From positions 1 to 64,000 of the forward strand of contig CDMY01000688.1 in assembly GCA_001179505.1 (NCBI GenBank): a stretch of 64,000 bases of DNA, in the 5' to 3' direction. Below the pieces are notes generated by a model, which did not search any database, was not told where the DNA came from, and saw only the letters and a program-made list of their open reading frames with translations. The position numbers were made by a program, and so were the translations under genes. This DNA is from Vitrella brassicaformis. Taxonomy: Eukaryota > Sar > Vitrellaceae. Below, piece after piece: positions 34,071 through 47,630 of the stretch. Within the stretch, counting starts at the first letter, position 1. Every line of letters begins with the position of its first letter.

Positions 34071-35217
34071 TCACTTGCTCTCGGGTGCTTTCGGCTTGGG
34101 CGTCCAGTAATAGTCCTGCAGCCGATCGATGGAGTTGTCGCCATCAATCAGCAGGATCTCGCCATTGGGGTAAGGCTTTTCATCAGATATGAGCTTGCAC
34201 ACAAGCTCGCCAATGAGCATCGGATCGCCGAGTTGGCGGCTGGGGTTGTTGGCGTACGCCCACTCCTGCAGCCACGACACACACACACACACGTATCACC
34301 TGGTCGACGGTAGATGAGCTTCCTGCCTGTTGTGGTACCTGTGTGGTCTCAAATCCATCTTGCTTTGCATCGTCAACTAGCATGTCGCTCTCGAAGCCGA
34401 ACGGCGCGATGCCGTAGACAAGCACAGGATGATTCGGGTACTTCGACCTGAAGCTCTCGCTGACAGAGAGAAAACGCACCCCCCCCTGGACACATCAACA
34501 TTGTCGCCTGGCTGCATTTCCGTGCGGAGCCAGACCTGGTCACGTATTGCAGTGTCGACCATATGAGGCTGTTGACCGCACACTTGCTGGCAAAGTAGGC
34601 AGGGAGAGAGCCACCAGCCACGAAATGGTCCGCCGGTGCGCTGTAACACGATGATATGTTGATTATCACGAGGGGCTTGTCTGGGCGTCGATTCCTGAGG
34701 TAGTCTTTGATGGCCAGCTGTGTGCTCGTCAGCACCGCAGTCGTGTTGACGCGCATGACCCTCTCGAACTCTCCTGGCTCCGACTCGAGCAGATCTGCTC
34801 GCTCCGCTGTACCTGCCACACCCACACCCACACCACACATCAATCCCACTGACCTGTGCACTCATTGCAGGACGCATCCGCCGTCTGACCTGCGTTGTTT
34901 ACAATCACGTCTACCCTTCCAAATCGCTCGATGGCCTCATCAAATGTGCGCTCCAGATCCCCAGGTTTTCCAACATCGCACTCCACCGCCATCGCATAGC
35001 GGCCTTCCGGCAAAGCATGCCTCGACGGGCGCACGTCATCGTTGAGGTGCCGCACTTCCTCCTGGCATCTCTGCCGGTCCCGTGAGGCCACAACCACCAT
35101 GTGGCCGCTTCTGATGAGGGCAGTTGATATCCCTTTGCCAATTCCTCGTGCGCCGCCAGTGACAATGGCCACACGTGCATCCGGAAAGCCGTCGGGCCAC
35201 TGCAAAGATCCACTCAT
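34071..35217 (-). CDS. Short-chain dehydrogenase/reductase (classical SDR)
   Basis: ATG at 35217 (MSGSLQWPDGFPDARVAIV), TGA at 34071-34073, four to five exons. Family signature in order: VAIVTGGARGIGKGISTALI (TGxxxGxG cofactor loop), MVVVASRDRQ (Arg after beta-2 suggests NADPH), VDVIVNNAG, IINISSCYS with the catalytic Ser, and PAYFASKCAV, the YxxxK active site (34630-34570). The last exons (GELVCKLISDEKPYPNGEIL) fit the SDR C-terminus. Substrate cannot be told from sequence. No targeting peptide is clear. Divergent from the GH47 gene by 174 bp. Confidence 0.85.
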
Positions 35218-35391
35218 TGTTTCCGGTCGCGAGCTTGAGCTCGCAGGGAAGGCCTGACTGAAATCCTGCTGTGAAGAGGGAGATAACCAGGAGATAACCG
35301 AGCACTGCTTCTCTGGAGAGGGAGATTGCACGGGAACAGGAGGATGCCAGTGAAGTTTGACGCCTGCTGCAGACGGCGATAACCACATGGA

Positions 35392-38300
35392 ATGGCTGAC
35401 AGCATCGGCTGGAGATGGCAGGATGTAGCATCGGCTGGAGATGACATCCTGGTGGAGCAGGAATCAGCGCGTGCAGCAGCCAAGATCAACCACAAAGCCT
35501 CCCCGTGGTCCTGGCGCATCCTTGGCTGCTGCAGCATCATGATCCTGATGAGTGCCGCTTTCCTCACCATAGCCGTTATCTCGCGGTACATTGTGCTCTC
35601 TCATGGGCGGAGTCTGGTCGCCGAAGCTGAAGATCCGCTGGACAGCACCCCGCCGCCCTGGCTCTTCTTGCCCGTCAAGCAGTGTCCGATTGAGTTGGCT
35701 CGGAGCGTCTTCACTGAGGATGACCTCTATGCGCTGAGCAACGACCAGGTTGACGCCTTCACTGCCATTGAGGTGGACGGGAGGTGCCCGCCTCTCAGCA
35801 GGGCGTGCGGCTCGTTCGCCGAATGGCTGGCCGAGGAGAGCGCGCTGCGTGCTGTAGCTGTGAGAAACACGATAGGTGAGTCACCAGACCAGCAACAAGG
35901 CCACTGTGATATATCTCACACGCATCCTGCTGTGTGTGCCCTGTTTGTTGTGTGTGTGTCGCCCAGCCCACGCGTGGGACCAGTACGCGATTCACGCGAT
36001 GGGCGCCGATGAGATCGATGTGGTGCATGGGGAGCCAGCCGCCGAGTGGGGCGGCACATTCGCCGTGCAGCTCATCGACTCGCTCGACACCCTCTATCTG
36101 GCGGGCTTCCACCAGCAGTTTGATGATGCCATCGAGTGGCTGGTCGACAATGTCCACTACGACCACCACATCAACGTCAATGTGTTTGAGACGACCATCA
36201 GGCAGCTCGGTGGGCTCCTCAGCGCATACCACCTCTCTGGCTTGCCGAGGCAAGACGACAGGTGGGGCGCCCAGCATGAGCCCTTCTACGACCGGGAGGA
36301 TCTCCTGGACAGCGCTGTGTCGTTGGGCGAGCGACTGATGAGGGCCTTCCCGTTGCCATTGCACTTGCAGCCCGACAGGAATGTCACTGCTGCAACTGTT
36401 GCGGGGGATGTGGAGGGTGGCGTGTGCGTGGGGTGGAGGTGTGAGAGCATGATGGCCTGGGAGTTCGAGGAGCTGCTGGCGTCGGATGTCAACCTGCGCA
36501 CGGGCGAGACCCAGAACCTGGCACACTTTGCATCCCTGGCCGGTACGGTGCGGTACCTGTGCCGATGGGTGGGGGCACGTGGCGTGGCGTGGCGGCGCTC
36601 ATTCCTGCCTGCCTGTTGTCTGTCTTTTCTGCAGAGGTGGGCACTCTCCAGCTGGAGCTTAAGATGCTAAGTGAGTTGACGGGGGACTGCCGCTTCTCTC
36701 AAGCAGCCGACGCGACGCTGGACCTGATCGAGAGGAAGCTCCAGATCTCCGACCAGGGCCTGGCGCCCATCCTGTTGGTGCCATACACTCTCAGCCCACC
36801 ACGAGCCAACATGGACCCTCGATGCCACCCCTTCCTCCCGCCCGAGTACATGGTCTATTTCAATATGAAGCTCGTGCAGGACCAGGAGGGTGGTGAGGGA
36901 GAGGCCACCGTGAGCGATCCGGTGGTGTACCCGCCGAGGTGTCCGGTCTTCTCTCTGGGGGCCAGAGGGGACTCATTCTACGAGTACTTGGTCAAGGAGT
37001 GGATTTCGACTGGTGAGGGAGGGCAAGAGTGAAGGGCTTACAGAAATACGTGCGTATCGACCCCTTGTGTTCTTTCTGCCCGGCAGGTCGGTCCGACCCC
37101 GTCCTCGAGAAGATGATAGCAGGTTTCCTGCAGCAGCTGCCGATCCTGCTGGTCAAGACCACCTACACGCCGCCCCCCCTCCCCTATAACATCACGTCGA
37201 CTCCCCCAGACAGCCCCCTGGTGCAGGGCCTGGCTGAGGGCTCCCTACACTTCCCTGCGAAGGAGATGGTCTATGTGCGGGAGGTGATCGGCGACCAGGG
37301 GACGATCGAGGGGTCCTTCCGGGCATACTTGGCCGTCAAGCGGTGGAAAGAGGAAATGGGTTTCGTGGATAGGGATGCAGGGGCATCTCAACACGGAGAG
37401 GAGGAGGGCGAGAGTGGTGAGGACGCAGAGGCGGCTGCTCTGGTCAGACAGTTCCACGCCATCATGCCCAAGTCACCCATCGGAGACCCCAAGATGGACC
37501 ATCTCGTGTGCTTCCTTCCCGGGCTCATCATGCTGCTTGTCGCCAGTGGCTTCTTCGAGCACCGCAGGAAGAAACCCACGCCGACCTTCACGAAGGATCA
37601 GTACGTGTGGGTGGCGGAGGAGGTCGCCAAGACGTGTGTGCACTCGTACTTCAGAACCGTCACAGGTGGGTGACGTGATGGGATCGGCGCACCTGCACAT
37701 GGTGGATGTATCGAAGAACCTCCCGCCTCGTCTCGTGTGTGTGTGTCTGCAGGTTTGGCTCCCGAGATCGTGCGGTTCGATGCCAAGGGCATGGTGGATG
37801 ACCTCGGCGCCATGCACTCCCTCCTGCGACCCGAGACCATCGAGTCTCTGTTTTATCTCAACCGGTTCTCAGCATGGACGCCCCGCCCACGGCCAAAAGT
37901 CACACAGCCGGCCGACCAGGCTGGGAGTGACGAGTCGCCCCAGAGGCGAGCGATGTCTGTCGAGCGCGAGAGGGAGCTGAGGGAGGCGATCAAGGGCCTG
38001 CGCTACAGGAACTTTGGCTGGCGCATCTACCGTGCTATCGAGACGGTCGCCAAGGTGCCCTACGGCTATGCGTCGGTCGAGAACGTGCAGAGGTGGCCCC
38101 CCACCCTGCTCGGCCGCTGCCACACCTTCGTCAGCGCCGAGACCTTCAAGTACCTTTATCTGCTCTACGCCGAGCCGCCCCTTTCGCGACACCGCCCCCG
38201 CCACCCGCACAGAGCAGACGACACGACCGTGCCGTTGGATCTTGACTCAATCGTCTTCAACACCGAGGCTCATCCGCTGCCCATCTTGCGCAAGGGCGGC

Positions 38301-38570
38301 AGGTGTGGGCGAGTGGCGAGGGCGAAACACTCTGAGCGGAAGAGGCGACGGCAGAAAAAGCGACAAGAAGAGATGAGGGCGGTCGACGCGACAGCGAGGA
38401 ACTGCACTCCTGCCAGTGGGGTGTGTGTAGGCCGTCTCGCCACTGCCATGTCGCTGAGCGAGATACCGTCGGCTGCTGCTGGACCCTCGTCGCATCCCAG
38501 GTGTGCTCGCATGACCTTGTCCTCGGTGTTCGCCCCTGTCTGCCAGGCGCATGAGAGGATGTGGCTGTGA
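35392..38570 (+). CDS. GH47 alpha-mannosidase, type II membrane form (mannosidase I/EDEM family)
   Basis: ATG 35392 (MADSIGWRWQ), TGA at 38568-38570. A single transmembrane anchor lies near residues 44-66 (ILGCCSIMILMSAAFLTIAV) after a cytosolic N-terminus. The catalytic domain has GH47 landmarks in order: WDQYAIHAMGADEIDVVHGE, LIDSLDTLYLAGF, IRQLGGLLSAYHLSG, EVGTLQLELKMLSELTGDCR, LGARGDSFYEYLVKEW, HLVCFLPGLIMLL, LLRPETIESLFYLNR (catalytic Glu) and VFNTEAHPLP (Ca-binding Thr). The family trims alpha-1,2-mannose from N-glycans in the ER/Golgi or marks misfolded glycoproteins for ERAD. A C-terminal extension of about 90 residues, basic then Ser/Ala-rich, follows TEAHPL. An insertion of about 50 residues interrupts the region after the catalytic Glu. 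Confidence 0.9.
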
Positions 38571-39221
38571 GGGCGGGCGGATGGGTGTGTGTGGATACGA
38601 TACACGTTGAGTCGAGCTGTGCGGGTGGTGTACAGGGTGCATCTTCCTTTCGCTGTCCAAGCCTGTATGTTTCGGTCTGTTTCCGTCCCCGCCTGTCTGT
38701 GTTGTGTTGGTTTCCCCGTCGATGTGCAGTGCAGCCAGTCGGTGGTCTGTCTGGTTTGGTTGAGGCAGGCGGTAAGTCTTTGCCGTCTGTGTGCTGTGTG
38801 TGTGTTGGTCTCTGGTTTTATCTTTGTCATGTCAGTCAGTCAGTCGTCATCAGTCGCTCTCTCTGTCAGTCAGTCAGTCAGTCGCCTTTATTGGTGGATT
38901 GGTCGATGTTATGTTGCATGACCGAGTGTCAGTGGCATACACACAGCACGGACGGACGACGGCATGGCATGCAAATCATGGATGGCATCATTGCATGCAG
39001 GGTGTCGCTTCGGACACTACACTGTCGGCGCGCATAAATCTTCACGTGAACGCTGTGACGATCCACAAGGGATGGATGGATGGATGGACGGATGGACACT
39101 CCACATGTGGACAAGACATCAAAAGAGGGAATCGGGGCAGACGTGTATGTATGCATCGCCGGCACACTCGCATCGCAAACCATCGTGCTTCTCTCGCAGT
39201 CACGCGAATGTCAACACTGCT
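38571..39221. other. Convergent spacer with GTCA repeats
   Basis: About 650 bp holding two clusters of GTCA tetramers (38838-38885), GGAT units (39070-39090) and a CA run (39243-39258, extending into the next gene). No gene seen. Confidence 0.55.
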
Positions 39222-39455
39222 TCAAGACACAAACGGCACAGACACACACACACACAGACATTCACAGGTGTGGTGTGGTGTCTCAGCGAGAGAGTGTAGT
39301 CTGCCAACGCAGCGCGTACGTCGTTTCGGCGTCGAGAAGTGTGGACAGATGTCGGACGGCGTGAGCCCATTGATGAGCTGCCGATCCACCGCTCTCGCGA
39401 AAAAGAGCAGCAGCTGAGACATGGCGGATATCACCTGGAAACCATGCGACACAGA

Positions 39456-39489
<34 letters not shown>

Positions 39490-41847
39490 TGTGTGTGTAC
39501 CATGGCCACCATGTTCAACAACAGGACGGTGACAGATGTCCTGAGCACGCCAGGTCCCGATTGGCACCTGCATATAGGCAAATTGTTCCAGCGAATAAAA
39601 ATCTGTTAGCACATCACACACATCCAGAGGGAGACGGGCACAGCGACACAGCACAGTGGGTGACATTCTGTCTGCCCTCTAGCTTTCTGTCGCAGCTGGC
39701 TGCTATGTGTTGTGTGCACTGCACTGACTATGTACAGGATGGCCTCGAGAAACGACTCCACTGCGATGAGGCAGACCAGGAGAGAAAGGTCCTGCGCCGC
39801 GCCACCCCAAGCGGCCATACATGTTGATTGCACATCTATATGAGGTATGGCCATCTATCCATTGTGTGTGTACCTCGAGAAGAGACACGATGGACGGGTA
39901 CACAATCTGCCGTATCGTTATGACCATCAGGTTTGTAAACAGGAATAACACCGTCTCGCAGAAGCTGTAGATCAGGATTGCTGAGAAAAAGGGAGATAAC
40001 AAACAAAGATATGCAACACAAACAAACGTCACACGCGATGGATGGCACCCCCCTCTCGTGTGTATTCCTCTGGTGTGTGTTTCCAGGTACCTACTCATGC
40101 ACAAGCTGTGCAAGTATCTCGGGCTGACGACACGTTTGACAAGGGCCGTCTGCAGGTTGAGCGACGCAGACCGGGAGAACGACTTGGAGGACTCCACGAT
40201 GATCATGAGGCTCGCCAGGGTGGTCCGCTTCCGTACGATGTGATTGGGCGAAGAGGACTCCTCTTCAGCCATCGCCGGCGCGTCTCTTCGTGTCTCCGTC
40301 TCGGGCGGCCGGCCACAGACCGAGTGCTGCACGGCTCGCTTGACCGCGAGGTAGAGGAGGATGGAGTATGGGATGCAAATATCGCCGATCAGGTCGATGA
40401 GCGCGAGAAACAGTGAGGTGAGGAGGCGGTGGCCGAAGGCGTCCATCCGGGCTTGAACGACTCTTGGGATGGCAAGGTAGATTATGGTGGGCCAGGCCAC
40501 AATGGCCATTGAGCGCGTCGGGTTCCCTTGCTGCCGTGCAGAGGGAGGCACACGACACCGACAGAAAGCAGGTGTTCACACGTTCACTCACGCAGCTTTC
40601 ATTGATGTGTCTCCTCTGCCCACCTCACCCACCTTGAGATTCCTTGCAGCTTTGGTTGCCATGGCCATGAAGGGATACATGACAATCAACGACTGAAATG
40701 CCACCCAGCCCCTCTCCCTGTCGCTCTGTGCGTGAAAGGCTGCGGGCAGAATGATGAACCACCACAGAAGACTTATGCTAAGCCCCATCAAGCACACGAA
40801 CGACATCCGAGCAGCGTAAGCACGCCGCTTCTCGAGCTTGGTCAGCTCTCCGACCTGCAGCAAGGACATGTAGGGCGCGAAAAGGGAGCTCGTGAGCCAC
40901 CACAGCGGGCCCAGCAGGTACTTCCGCCAGGGGTCCAGCTCTGGGTAGCAGCTGAGCACCGATATGCCCACAGCAGCGGCAAGTGCGGGCAGGTAATAGA
41001 ACCACGTGCGCCATATACGGTACATGACGAGGTGTGGATACGGCCCCTCGATAATGATGGCGAAGTACACTGCGAAAGTCCCAAGGACTATGGCGCGGTT
41101 GGCGATGTCGACCACAGCCCACCCAGCCGGCGGAAGCTTCGCGTCGACGCAGAGGTAGACATATCCGATGCAGACCGCGACGCTGACGGCGGCGATCCCG
41201 AAAGAGACGGCTGTCTGGACGGCAAGGGCCCTCATGACTCGCCTCACTGTGGAGAGGAAGGGTTCTGGAACGAACTTGGTGCCAATCAACCTCTCCCGAC
41301 CATCTTCCTGTCTCTCGTACTGGAGGATAGTCTCAAACTCCTCAAAGGCGGCCTGGTCCCAGCCCGCAGCTGCCCTGAACTCCTTCACCAGCAACTTAAT
41401 CGCCCGCTCCTCCTTCCGCATCCCACGGCCCTCCTCTGTGCAAGAGGGCGAGTTCGACGCAGCGCTGTCGTCTGGCGGCGCGATGGTGTCGTCTCCGGCG
41501 CTCTCATAAGAGAAACGGCGCCCTCGGTGGTCCCTTATGGCCTCCCTCATAATCTGCATGTTGTCCGTGAAGGCCGTGCTGCTGTGAGAGAGCGTCGAAC
41601 CATATCGGCGGGGGGCCTCCGATTTCTCACTTTCGCCGCCCGCTTGGTGTTCTTCTGCGGCTCCGTGTTGGCCAACGTCGTCGAATGAGTCCACACGTTG
41701 TGGCGCACTGAGCTCAGAGCGGCTGCCGGTGGGATGGTCACTGCCCACATCGCCTCTGATCTGCGTGATGCGCACCGAGTGGAGCCGGGGGCGGGATGCA
41801 CGACCGGGAGGCGTGCTGTGGGATGGAATTCCGTTGTTCTCGCTCAT
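39222..41847 (-). CDS. Multi-pass membrane protein, unknown family
   Basis: ATG at 41847 (MSENNGIPSHSTPPGRASRP). The first exon is long (41847-about 40633): an N-terminal disordered, charged region of about 215 residues, then hydrophobic segments including TAVSFGIAAVSVAVCIGYVY, AIVLGTFAVYFAIII, YYLPALAAAVGISVLSC, MSFVCLMGLSISLLWWFIIL and AFQSLIVMYPFMAMA. Later exons add TIIYLAIPRVV, LIDLIGDICIPYSILLYLAV, ILIYSFCETVLFLFTNLMVI and SLLVCLIAVESFLEAILYIV, a total of about ten membrane spans. The last exon is best read as VISAMSQLLLFFARAVDRQL to a TGA at 39222-39224, although its end runs into a CA repeat and is uncertain. I do not recognise the family. Confidence 0.65.
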
Positions 41848-44285
41848 TCTCCGAGTCGTTGTTTGAAATTCGTTGGGGGCAGGCTAGGGGTCGGGAGGAA
41901 AGGAAAGATCGCGAGACAAAACGTCTCTGGGTGCTCCGACCAGGGTCACCTGACCTAGGGCATATTGCACGTACATCGTTACGTCGTCGTCTGTCTGCGA
42001 ATGCCTAACCACTGAAGATTACACTGACCCGACCTTACCTGGCTGATTCACACAGAGGTCACACCCAGGTCACACCACCACACAGCACAGCACTGGGCGC
42101 GGCGCGGCGCCGCATGACATGACACCGGCTGAGCGCCTCAGCCCGCCCTCACGGGCGGGCCCGCCCACTGAGTTACGCACACGTACACACAGCACACGCA
42201 TAGCATATCGTACACAGACGACTGACTTGACTGACTTGTCACGAGTGACAGACACACCAGACAGACAGACAGACCCTGACAGACACAGACTCATGAAGCC
42301 CCCTCCCTCCCCATACACGGGCAGGCAGGCAGGCAGCCGCCTATCTCGGTGCATGTCTCCCCCCCCTTCCCTCTCCCATGCCCCGCCCGGTGAGTGAGTG
42401 AATGAATGAATTCAAAGTATGTAAGGACTGACTGTACTGACGCTGTGCGGTCAGCCTATGCGTGTGGGTCAGGCAGCACCAAGGATGGATGGATGGATGA
42501 ATGGATGGATGTCAAAACCGACTACCTGCATGCTGCACGCATGCACGACGGAGAGACGACTAGATGTGCCTTCCTTCCTGTCATCTTTCATGTCACGAGT
42601 GACTGACCCACAAGCGCGCACGCACAAGCACACGCAGACAACAGCCTGTGCACACACCACACACCACACACATGGATGGCTGGATGGATGGATCGATGGG
42701 TAGCCGGCTGGCTGTGCTGCGTCATGTGTGAGTATGTGGCAGGGGCCCGTTTGTTCGTTCGTTCGTCCATCGAGTGCTCCGAGGGCACACACACCAAACA
42801 AGCATCCATGCCCCCAGGAATGAACGAAGGAAGCAACAAAGCAGACGCAACAAAAGGTTCATCGAGAAAAACACCGACAGACAAACTGGCACACACGTGA
42901 ATCCACACACACACACACACACGCACACACACACACACCACATGGAGGTCACGCACGCACCCCGCTGGCCGTGAACGTATGCCCGGGGCAAATCAGCAGG
43001 GCGCGCCGTGAGTGAAAAAACACCTCAGCCCCCATGTGATGACTGTCATGTGGGCGAGGTGGGAGCGACGGTCGACGCAATGATTGCGGCACGGCACTGG
43101 CAGGCAGGCAGGCAGGCAGGCAGGCGGGCAACCACAACCACCCACACGCATGGAAGTATGCGTGAGCATGTGTGAGCATGTGTGTGTGTATGTATTGTGT
43201 ATGTTGTGCCTGACTGACGAGTGGCAGACAGACAGACAGAAGGAGAGGACGGCTGCAGGCAAGGAACCAGCCATAAGCAGGTAGGTGTAAGCAGCCACCA
43301 GGCCAGGCAGACAAGCATCCATCGATCGGAGAACAAACAAAAAGACCGACAGATAAACAAACGGAGAGCGATGAATGCAATGCGCAGAGCATTGGACGCC
43401 CCTTTCGCCCACAACCCACCACCCACCCACCACACCACACCACACCCACACCAATTAGAGCAGAGCACGTGAGGCCTTCTCACAAGAGAGAGAGAAGATG
43501 CACGAGTGAGTATCAACAGCAGAACCAAGGCAGCAAGAATGAGTAACAAGAATGTACACCACAGCCCATTCCTGGGTCCACAGCGATAGTCACCCGGCCA
43601 CCCTTGGCCAAGCAGATGGGCATGAGAGAGAGAGAGAGAGACAGAGAGTGGCGAGGCAGCAGGAAGTGCGTACAGTCGGAGCGAAACCATCCATCCATCC
43701 ATTCACACGGAGAAAAATGACACTTACATGAAAACACCATCAACCATCCAAGGACATGTCCACCATTGCATGTCCCGGTCAGCATCCCTCGGCTGATCTG
43801 ACCACCACCACTCACCCTTCCCCCCCGCGTTCCACCCCTAAGAAAACAGCGAGTCTGCGGGATCGGCAAAAAAAAAAACCAACCCGGAGAGTAAAACCCC
43901 AGCGGCATGCACACGCACGTGTCTGCGACAAAAGGCGCGAAAACAACGCCATTCGAAACATCGCCCGATGGAAACAACCAAGCAGGCAGGCAGGCAGGTA
44001 GGACTGGTAAATGGTCAGCAGCTGGCATCCGCCATTCCGTTCATCGCAGCACATAAACAAACCGAACCGCGAGCGAGCACCTGTGTGTATGATTGATATG
44101 ATGACATCAAGAAACACCGGACGGACGGACGGACGGACGCATCTAGACAGATTACCTTACCGATCCAACCACCACCCTACACCACCCGACCCTGACAGCC
44201 CATCCATCCATCCCCCCATCCCCCCCTCTCCCCTCTCTCCCCTGAGTGTGTGAATGAATCTGACTGAGATGTCTGTATGCCAAGC
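41848..44285. other. 2.4-kb gene-free spacer rich in short tandem repeats
   Basis: This is between the start of the membrane-protein gene and the stop of the Na+/H+ exchanger, so it holds one promoter and one 3' UTR. Repeats include (GGAT)n at 42483-42510, (CA)n at 42904-42940, (GGCA)n at 43099-43126, (GA)n at 43625-43648 and (GGAC)n at 44118-44138. No exon with sensible splice context was found. Confidence 0.6.
42904..42940. repeat. (CA)n microsatellite
   Basis: About eighteen CA units, with one CG interruption, in the gene-free spacer. Confidence 0.85.
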
Positions 44286-47200
44286 CTATCGGCCGGGCGG
44301 CACATACCCGTTCGTGTGCCCTGGTGGGGGCAGGGGCACCGGTGCATCGCTCGACAGCGGCGCCCCGTTGGTTGGCGGGTGGTCAATGTCATCTTCGCGC
44401 CTCCGACCACCCGGCAGCCCCTCGCCCTGCTCCTGAGCGTTGGTGTCGTTGAGCTCTGCGGTCGAGTCCGACCCGCCAAACACAGGTTTCATGTACTTGG
44501 CGTCGAAGTCATGCCACCAGCGATGGACGCCGCGCCGCAGTGCGCGGGGGTAGACGGGCATGGCGACCAGCGAGCCCAGCCCCCGCATGATGCGCGGCAC
44601 CCACTCGCCCTCACCCGTCCCGGCGGCCCGCTGCTGCTGGTCGGCGCCGTCAAGCGGAAGCGGGCCTGTCCCCACAGTTGTGTCGAATGGGGGCGGGTAG
44701 CTGGAGCCCGACGGGTAGTCAGATGGGAACTGCCCGCCGCCCGGAGCGGTGTAGGGCACCAGCCGGGGCAGCCCGTGCTCCGCGTCGAGAGCAGGGGGCC
44801 GCATTTCTTCGTTTTCGAAGACAGCCTGCTGCGCCAGGGGTGTGCCTATGGAGCGACTCCTGCTGAAGGGCCGGACGGCGTACGCGAGGGCGGGTGGGGG
44901 GGTCTGTGAGGGGCGGAGTGTGCCGTTGGTGGGCATGGGGCCGTTGGATGTGCGTGAGCGGATCATGGGTGGGGGTGTGCGGGACCGGGGTGGCGGGGTG
45001 GCGTAGTGGGCGTGGGCGACGTCGGACCAGTCGACGATGGCCTCGCGCCGGATGACGTCACGGGGGATCAGGTGGGTCTGCAACCCACTCTGAGTGTGGT
45101 GTATACAGAAGGGAAGGAAATAGACACTAGTCGTTGCACATCCTCGTTGCTTCTGTGTGTGTATGTGTGTGTGTGTGTGGTTTGCTTACCGCTGCCCCGA
45201 TGGAGTCGGTGACGCCCCTCTCTATCGACTTGCACATCTGTTCCTCCCACAGACACGACGCTGAAATGGCTGCAGCCACACACAAAACATACATGCAACC
45301 AAAGAAAGACACGTGATGTGTGTCTTGCAGACTGACTGACCGAGGACGCCGCTGAAGACGAGCAGGTTGAGCAGGACGACGCCCAGCACAGTGGATATCA
45401 GGATGATGTCCCCCAGTGTCTTGACCTCCGGGTTCTCGGTGGTGCGGTGGACGTAGTTGACAATCAACGCATACGACACGACACCTAACCGATGACAGAT
45501 GGATGGATGCGGCCACCACACAGACAGACGGTAGACGATCGCATCGAGCCCGTCTCGACTCTCTTCTCTTCTCGTGGCTCACGGACCCACCCACCTCTCA
45601 TCATGCCTCCGAGGATAACGAGCAGCACCTCTTTGCGCAGGACGGGCAATCGCATGTTGCACCGGAGCATCATGGACAGGCCGAAGAGCAGCGACACCAC
45701 CACCGCCCGCACCAGGGGAATGAGGCCCGTGTAGGTGAGGATCAGCATGGGCGAGAAGTACTTGGCGCTCGCCAGGTAGGTGCACGACGCCACACCGAAG
45801 TAGGAGAACACAAACGCCTCCGCAATGTAGCCCTGCAGGGCACCCAACCAACATAATCCCACATCTTTGTGTGTGTGTGTGTGTGTGTACTGTCATGCGT
45901 GAGGCCTCGGTGGCAAGAATCTGCCCTGTGGCGTCGAGAGAATGGTACGCATAATGGCCCGTGACAACGCCACACCTGCACAAACACACGAGAAGTGATG
46001 TCACTGAACTGATGCGCTTGTGGGAGGGAGGGAGGGAGGGAGGGAGGGCGACTGACTCACCAGAAGACGGAGAGGATAGCGGAGCATCCGACGCACTCGG
46101 CGGTGATGTAGCAGGTGTACATCCATATGAAGATGACGGCCACTGCCTGCACCGGCGTCTCGTTGATCAGCTCACGCGTCTTACGGAAACACCACGACAG
46201 CGCCAAACCGAACCCAAGCCTTCATGACAATGACAACACACACACAGACAGACAGAGTACCGACCGACACAATGACAATGAATGCCTGCAGCCCGTCCGT
46301 GTGTGTGTGTGTGTGTGGGTGGGTGTGTGGGTGGGCCCACCGCTCACCCGACGGCAGTGGATGTGAAGAGCAGGAAGAAGACCCTCAGCATGAGCGGCTT
46401 GAGGACCTCCCCTGTGTCGGGGTCGGCCGTCTCGTTGCCAGTGCTGTTGCGTTTGAGGTCCTCCATCACACTCGCCAGCGACTGGCTCATGATGATCGAC
46501 ACCACATCGTTCAGGATGCTCTCGCCTGCAACCCAACCATCGCACATGGCATGGCACACAGCACAGGGGTCAAGTCAATGCCTGTCTGCTTCGGCTGGGA
46601 GCAGCTGATGTGTGTCCGTCCCGGTTACCGAATATGATGGAGTGGACGCGCGGAAACTGATCGCCCCGGACAAAGGAAAGCGACGCTGCGAGACGAGACG
46701 ACAGCAAGCGCTTTGTCTTTACGTGAATTCGATGGCCACACTCGTCCTTGCGGCCTGCTGTGCTTACCGACGGTGTCGGTGCAGCAGAGTGTGGCACCGA
46801 TGATCAGGAACTTCTCCAAGGACAACTCAGCTAACAGCCAACACACACACACACACACACACACATGCTGTGTGTGCTCTGCCTGCGCCGGTCGTGTGTT
46901 CTGACTTACCGATGACGGTGCCGTCGAACGTTCGGTATTGTGCGATGGAGTGGAAGACGTACGGCATGTAGATGAGGGCCAAGAAGGTGAGAATCGTGCC
47001 CACAACGCCCAGCAGAGAGATGTACCCGAAGTACCTGAACGGTTGAAGAAATCAACACACAAGCACACACAATCCTTCTGTCTTGAAGCCTCACTGATTG
47101 CAACATTCCATTCAGCTCCCTCCCTCACCTGTAGAACATCTTCTTCTTGCAGTTGAATCCCGCGCCAAAAATGATGGGCGGCAAAATGACGTAACTGACC

Positions 47201-47630
47201 AAACACCAGACCACACCAGACCCCTGTGCTGTGTTGTGCTGCGTAGGGGCTCCCTCACCCAATCGGCCGGCCGGGCGGCTCACCTGAAGATGTTGAAGCT
47301 GAAGGAGATGCCTGGTGGTCGGTCTGAGAGGTATGAGACGACGAAGCCCAGGACGATGCCGAATATGACGGACAGGGCCGACTCGTGGGTGACCTTGACG
47401 GGCATCTTCTCTATCACGTAGCCGCCAACCACATACAACAGCAGCAGCAGACACACTGACACACCGACCAATCAGCGAGCCCACATAAGCAACACACACA
47501 CACACACAGGACGATCAGTGTGCCTCGTTTGTGTGTCTTGTGTGTGTGTGTGCAGCAGCTTACGGCAGAGATCCCAGATGCCGAATATTTCATCCTGGGC
47601 CAGAGTCCCCAGCAGGACGCCGCCAGACAT
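44286..47630 (-). CDS. Na+/H+ exchanger of the endosomal NHE type (SLC9A6/7/9-like)
   Basis: ATG at 47630 (MSGGVLLGTLAQDEIFGI), TAG at 44286-44288, about twelve exons. CPA1 exchanger features: HESALSVIFGIVLGFVVSYL, YVILPPIIFGAGFNCKKKMF, SLEKFLIIGATLCCTDTVG (ion-binding TD region of TM5), IIFGESILNDVVSIIMSQSL (GES-LND signature), LINETPVQAVAVIFIWMYTC, GYIAEAFVFSYFGVASCTYL and LLFGLSMMLRCNMRLP. The C-terminal cytosolic exon (45083-44286) includes HRWWHDFDAKYMKPVFGG, similar in form to the conserved post-membrane motif of endosomal NHEs, followed by a Pro-rich tail. Expected to exchange luminal H+ for Na+/K+ in endosomes or trans-Golgi. The N-terminus has no long signal peptide before the first span, so an upstream exon may be missing. 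Confidence 0.9.

Noticed and set aside
43099-43126. GGCA array considered as a CRISPR-like repeat
   Set aside because: It is a plain tetranucleotide microsatellite without spacers, in a eukaryotic context.
42000-44250. Several 60-220 codon open frames
   Set aside because: All consist of translated CA/TG, GGCA, GGAT or GA repeats with no splice pattern, as expected in a GC-rich repeat spacer.
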